Positions 36,727 to 39,068 of a DNA stretch of 39,068 bases are shown one piece after another. The notes under the pieces were generated by a model. It saw nothing but the letters and a program-made list of their open reading frames with translations, was not told where the DNA came from and did no database searches. Origin of the DNA: a virus; the IMG/VR virus record IMGVR_UViG_3300045977_000107, positions 1 through 39,068 of that record; one strand, 5' to 3'. Positions within the stretch are counted from its first letter, which is position 1, and each line of letters starts with the position of its first letter. The position numbers and the translations under genes are program-made.

Positions 36727-37566
36727 TCACCCCCTGAGCATCGGTACCTGGCTCATATCAATGACAACATCGCCCTGCTGATCGTCGTTGGTGTCGATCT
36801 CGGCCGTGATCGTCTTCGCCATGTCGTCCGCGGCCGCCCGATACTGATGGGCCAGTACCTGATAGCTCGTCTTGTCCCGCGATCCGACCTGGCATTCGAG
36901 CAGGAGCGAGATCGCGTAGAGAGCGTTGGCCCGCCGAATCGGCCGCGTCAGGAGCAGATGATCCGCATCCAGTTCGTCCTGGAGCCAGCTATTCCGCCCC
37001 AGGCCCAGCCCGGCCCCGACGTTGGGATCGAAGGAACCTGAGCCGCGTGGCGAATGCCGTTGGAGCAGCGCATCCCACCATTCCCTAGCTTCGTTCCTCT
37101 GCTCGGCCAAGTCCGACTGCATCCCCGGATTCGTAGCAATCAGGTCCGCGATCCACGGACAGACGTTGGCACAATCCTGGTAGCTGCAATAAGTGGGAAG
37201 CGGCTCGGTCGCGACCGTCGGCGCTCCGAGCACTTCCAGATAGCATTCGAAGGCGTCGTAGGTTTCGCCCACATCCGAGAGTGTGATGATGGGTCGGTAC
37301 ACCGTAGGCGTCAGATCCACCGGGCACGTGATGACGGCTCGAAGTGTTGCGGCCGGGGGATCGATCCATTCAACGAAGCTGTTCGGCAGCGATGCCGGAG
37401 CCTCAACATCGCCCGTGTAGATCTCAAGCGCCAGAGTCTCGGAGCCGTCGTAGACGTTCAGGATCGGATCATCGTGGAAATAGGAGCCGTCCGGCGCGTC
37501 AGCCTTGTACCGCAGCGTGATTCGCTTGCGAATGGTTCGCCCCTGCCTGACCTTCCAGCGTTCCAT
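36727..37566 (-). CDS. Head-tail connector-type protein, 279 aa
   Basis: N-terminal 110 residues are beta-rich (QGRTIRKRITLRYKADAPDGSYF, LEIYTGDVEAP). The C-terminal half is helical with CSYQDCANVCPWIADLIATNPGMQSDLAEQRNEAREWWDALL, and the RPIRRANALYAISLLLECQ helix resembles head-tail adaptor proteins. Fusion of a decoration-like N-domain and a connector-like C-domain is possible. Follows the repeat protein by one base. Confidence 0.65.
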   Translation of the reverse strand: MERWKVRQGRTIRKRITLRYKADAPDGSYFHDDPILNVYDGSETLALEIYTGDVEAPASLPNSFVEWIDPPAATLRAVITCPVDLTPTVYRPIITLSDVGETYDAFECYLEVLGAPTVATEPLPTYCSYQDCANVCPWIADLIATNPGMQSDLAEQRNEAREWWDALLQRHSPRGSGSFDPNVGAGLGLGRNSWLQDELDADHLLLTRPIRRANALYAISLLLECQVGSRDKTSYQVLAHQYRAAADDMAKTITAEIDTNDDQQGDVVIDMSQVPMLRG

Positions 37567-38157
37567 CTATTCATCCTCCGAGGTTGACGCGAGCGAGACG
37601 AACTCATCCTCCGAGGTCGAACCGAACTCCGTGGGCGATAGACCAAACTCGCCGATGATGCCAACGCCAGCCAGGGACACCGCTCCCAGAGACACCACGA
37701 GAACACCATCCGCACCTTGCGGTGTGAAGACTCCGAGGCTGCTCACTGTGACTACATCGAGCAGCGAAGCGAGATTCGCGTTCGAATCGAGCGGATCGAA
37801 TAGGCCCGCACCGCTGAGCGTGACCGCATCCAGAACCGTCGAGAGATTCGCACTCGATGCCGCCAGGAATGTTCCCGAGGCGCTCAGGGTTGTCGCACCG
37901 AGAACGCTCGTAAGCGTACCGCTTGCCCCGCCGGGAGCCGTCGCGGTCCCGCTCGCGGTCAGTGTCGTGTTGGCCAGTGCCGCCGTGAGCGTCCCGAAGT
38001 TGTCCTCGGGAAGCAGGTCGATCGTTCCCGTCGCGGAAACCGTCACATCGCCCAGCGTGGCCGCCAGCGTGCCACCTGGCGCCACCGCCGGAAACAACGC
38101 CGCCAACTCGCGTCGATAGGGTCGGAAGTCGAACGGGCGTCGATAAGCCCATGTCAC
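37567..38157 (-). CDS. Tandem-repeat structural protein, 196 aa
   Basis: After a basic start (MTWAYRRPFDFRPYRRELAAL), six repeats of about 18 residues at 24-26 residue intervals (29, 55, 80, 103, 127, 151) share GTLxxxLGxxTLSASGT, predicting a beta-roll or fibre. The C-terminus carries two STSEDE motifs (180-185 and 191-196) also seen in the 54-aa gene at 2224. A fibre or decoration role is likely. Confidence 0.75.
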   Translation of the reverse strand: MTWAYRRPFDFRPYRRELAALFPAVAPGGTLAATLGDVTVSATGTIDLLPEDNFGTLTAALANTTLTASGTATAPGGASGTLTSVLGATTLSASGTFLAASSANLSTVLDAVTLSGAGLFDPLDSNANLASLLDVVTVSSLGVFTPQGADGVLVVSLGAVSLAGVGIIGEFGLSPTEFGSTSEDEFVSLASTSEDE

Positions 38158-38618
38158 GCCAGTTCCTCAAAGTAGGCTGTCGCATTCACCGTCAATGGGT
38201 CCGCGGGAGCCGCTGGCAGATCGATCACGAGGTAGGTTGACGGCGCCGCGGTAAGTCGCATCTCCGGCGTCGGCATGAAGACCCACCCGCCCAAGACGTT
38301 GAACGAATCCTCGTGCAATGTGACCGCCGTGCCGCCGCTGATCTGAGTCGTGTTGTTGATCTCGGCCGTGACGCCCGAAGCGGAATCACCAGGGTTCACC
38401 GGCCGTGGTGTCGCAGCACTACCACCCGACCCGCTCGACGGTGATCCCGTGAAACGCCGTATCCGGATTCGCAGCTGTTCGCTGTCCGTATCGCTTGATT
38501 GCGACAGGAACACGGCATGGAGTCGAAACCCGGTCGTCGCCGGTGCCAGAAGCTCGAAGAGATCCTGAGCCGCGCTCACCGTGACCGCCGAGATCGAAAC
38601 GGAATACATTCGACCCAT
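38154..38618 (-). CDS. Common phage structural protein, 154 aa
   Basis: MGRMYSVSISAVTVSAAQDLFELLAP, followed by RLHAVFLSQSSDTDSEQLRIRI, a Gly/Ser loop, HEDSFNVLGGWVFMPTPEMRL and YLVIDLPAAPADPLTVNATAYFEEL. This motif order recurs in many siphovirus gene clusters of unassigned role. Likely a virion beta-sandwich protein. Overlaps the next gene by four bases. Confidence 0.72.
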   Translation of the reverse strand: MGRMYSVSISAVTVSAAQDLFELLAPATTGFRLHAVFLSQSSDTDSEQLRIRIRRFTGSPSSGSGGSAATPRPVNPGDSASGVTAEINNTTQISGGTAVTLHEDSFNVLGGWVFMPTPEMRLTAAPSTYLVIDLPAAPADPLTVNATAYFEELA

Positions 38619-38620
38619 GA

Positions 38621-39068
38621 TTACATCCTCAGAAGTGCGTTAGCACCTCGTACGTAAATCAGGGATGCCTCCCCGCCACCGAATGAGTCCGCCACCCATT
38701 CGCGATATGGGAAGCTCTCAGCCACACGTTCCGTCTCAGAGAGGTCTCGCAAGTCAGCGCCACCGCCTGCGGTGTTATTGAGATTGAAGTCGTCTGCTCC
38801 GGCATCCTCGAACGGGTTAGCCGAGAGCGTGATCTCGTTGTCACCCAGCGAGCCGCCATTGTGTGTGCCGCTGGTGTTCGAGTAGTAGGCATTCCAGTCG
38901 ATCCGCAGGCCCCACGCCGCCTGTCCCGCAGCCGTCAAATTCGTGAGGTTGTGACCATATCCCCCATTCAGGATGAACATATTACGAAGAATCGAGAGTG
39001 AGCCAAAGTGACCGCTCGACACCGCCTGGTTGAATTCGATGCCATCGCCGCCGTTGTTGTAGAAGATG
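38621..39068 (-). CDS. Beta-helix protein, C-terminal part (joined to 1-1167)
   Basis: Continuation of the beta-helix gene that starts at 1167. In the circle the coding is 1167..1 then 38863..38621, total about 469 residues; 38864-39068 duplicates 1-205. The C-terminal part (GLRIDWNAYYSNTSGTHNGG, SANPFEDAGADDFNLNNTAGG) ends the helix with a cap (LIYVRGANALLRM). Confidence 0.85.
   Translation of the reverse strand, partial: IFYNNGGDGIEFNQAVSSGHFGSLSILRNMFILNGGYGHNLTNLTAAGQAAWGLRIDWNAYYSNTSGTHNGGSLGDNEITLSANPFEDAGADDFNLNNTAGGGADLRDLSETERVAESFPYREWVADSFGGGEASLIYVRGANALLRM
38864..39068. repeat. Terminal overlap, right copy
   Basis: Copy of bases 1-205 with one difference (T at 38941 versus C at 78; Asn versus Asp codon in the beta-helix protein). 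Indicates circular closure and a polymorphic site or sequencing difference. Confidence 0.9.

Overview
The window is essentially one complete circular genome of a temperate, long-tailed (siphovirus-type) phage. The first 205 bases recur at the end of the window (38864-39068) with a single C/T difference, so the contig closes on itself at about 38,863 bp. One right-handed beta-helix gene runs through the junction. Head, portal, terminase, tape-measure, tail-tube, integrase, excisionase-like and repressor genes are all present. The host is not stated. Dense GC-rich coding, two proteins with PEP-CTERM sorting signals, and an attachment site copying the 3' half of a tRNA-Arg suggest a Gram-negative host with an exosortase system. 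Planctomycetota would fit best, but this is inference.

Layout. (1) A leftward late operon starts at a sigma70-like promoter near 15.43-15.45 kb. It runs 15.4 kb -> 1, through the circle junction, and 38.86 -> 27.3 kb, about 27 kb in all. In transcription order it holds: a lysis-like cassette (exported proline-rich protein, papain-family cysteine protease, BhlA-like membrane protein), TerS, a 44-residue acidic peptide, TerL, a PEP-CTERM protein, a two-helix membrane protein, portal, scaffold, major capsid protein, and two large beta-helix proteins. It continues with small structural proteins, a third beta-helix protein, head-tail connector and neck proteins, tail tube, tape measure and tail-tip proteins. 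A rightward gene for an exported protein sits between tail tube and tape measure, where tail-assembly chaperones usually lie. (2) attP and a rightward tyrosine integrase lie at 15.46-16.83 kb. (3) A leftward early operon (24.1 -> 16.6 kb) carries an HTH regulator, small proteins, a Gp157-like protein, a RecT-like annealing protein, an HNH protein, an SF2 helicase, a replication initiator with internal iterons, a PDDEXK-like nuclease and an excisionase-like protein. (4) The immunity region (24.1-24.8 kb) has a divergent XRE repressor and an operator-like palindrome over the early promoter. (5) A rightward operon of tiny genes (25.0-27.4 kb) is driven by a near-consensus promoter and ends in a second PEP-CTERM protein.

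How it works together (inference): the repressor holds the early operon off. When relieved, the helicase, initiator, RecT-like and nuclease genes replicate and recombine the circle, and Int/Xis excise it. The late operon builds the particle and lyses the cell. The rightward small-gene operon and the gene inside the tail module are the best candidates for lysogenic-conversion functions.

The most novel signals are: a repeated gene-junction module in the small-gene operon (6-bp hairpin, Shine-Dalgarno and TGATG stop/start, four copies, each also encoding the same C-terminal tail); two phage-borne PEP-CTERM proteins; a papain-like protease where an endolysin would be expected; and beta-helix genes inside the head module.
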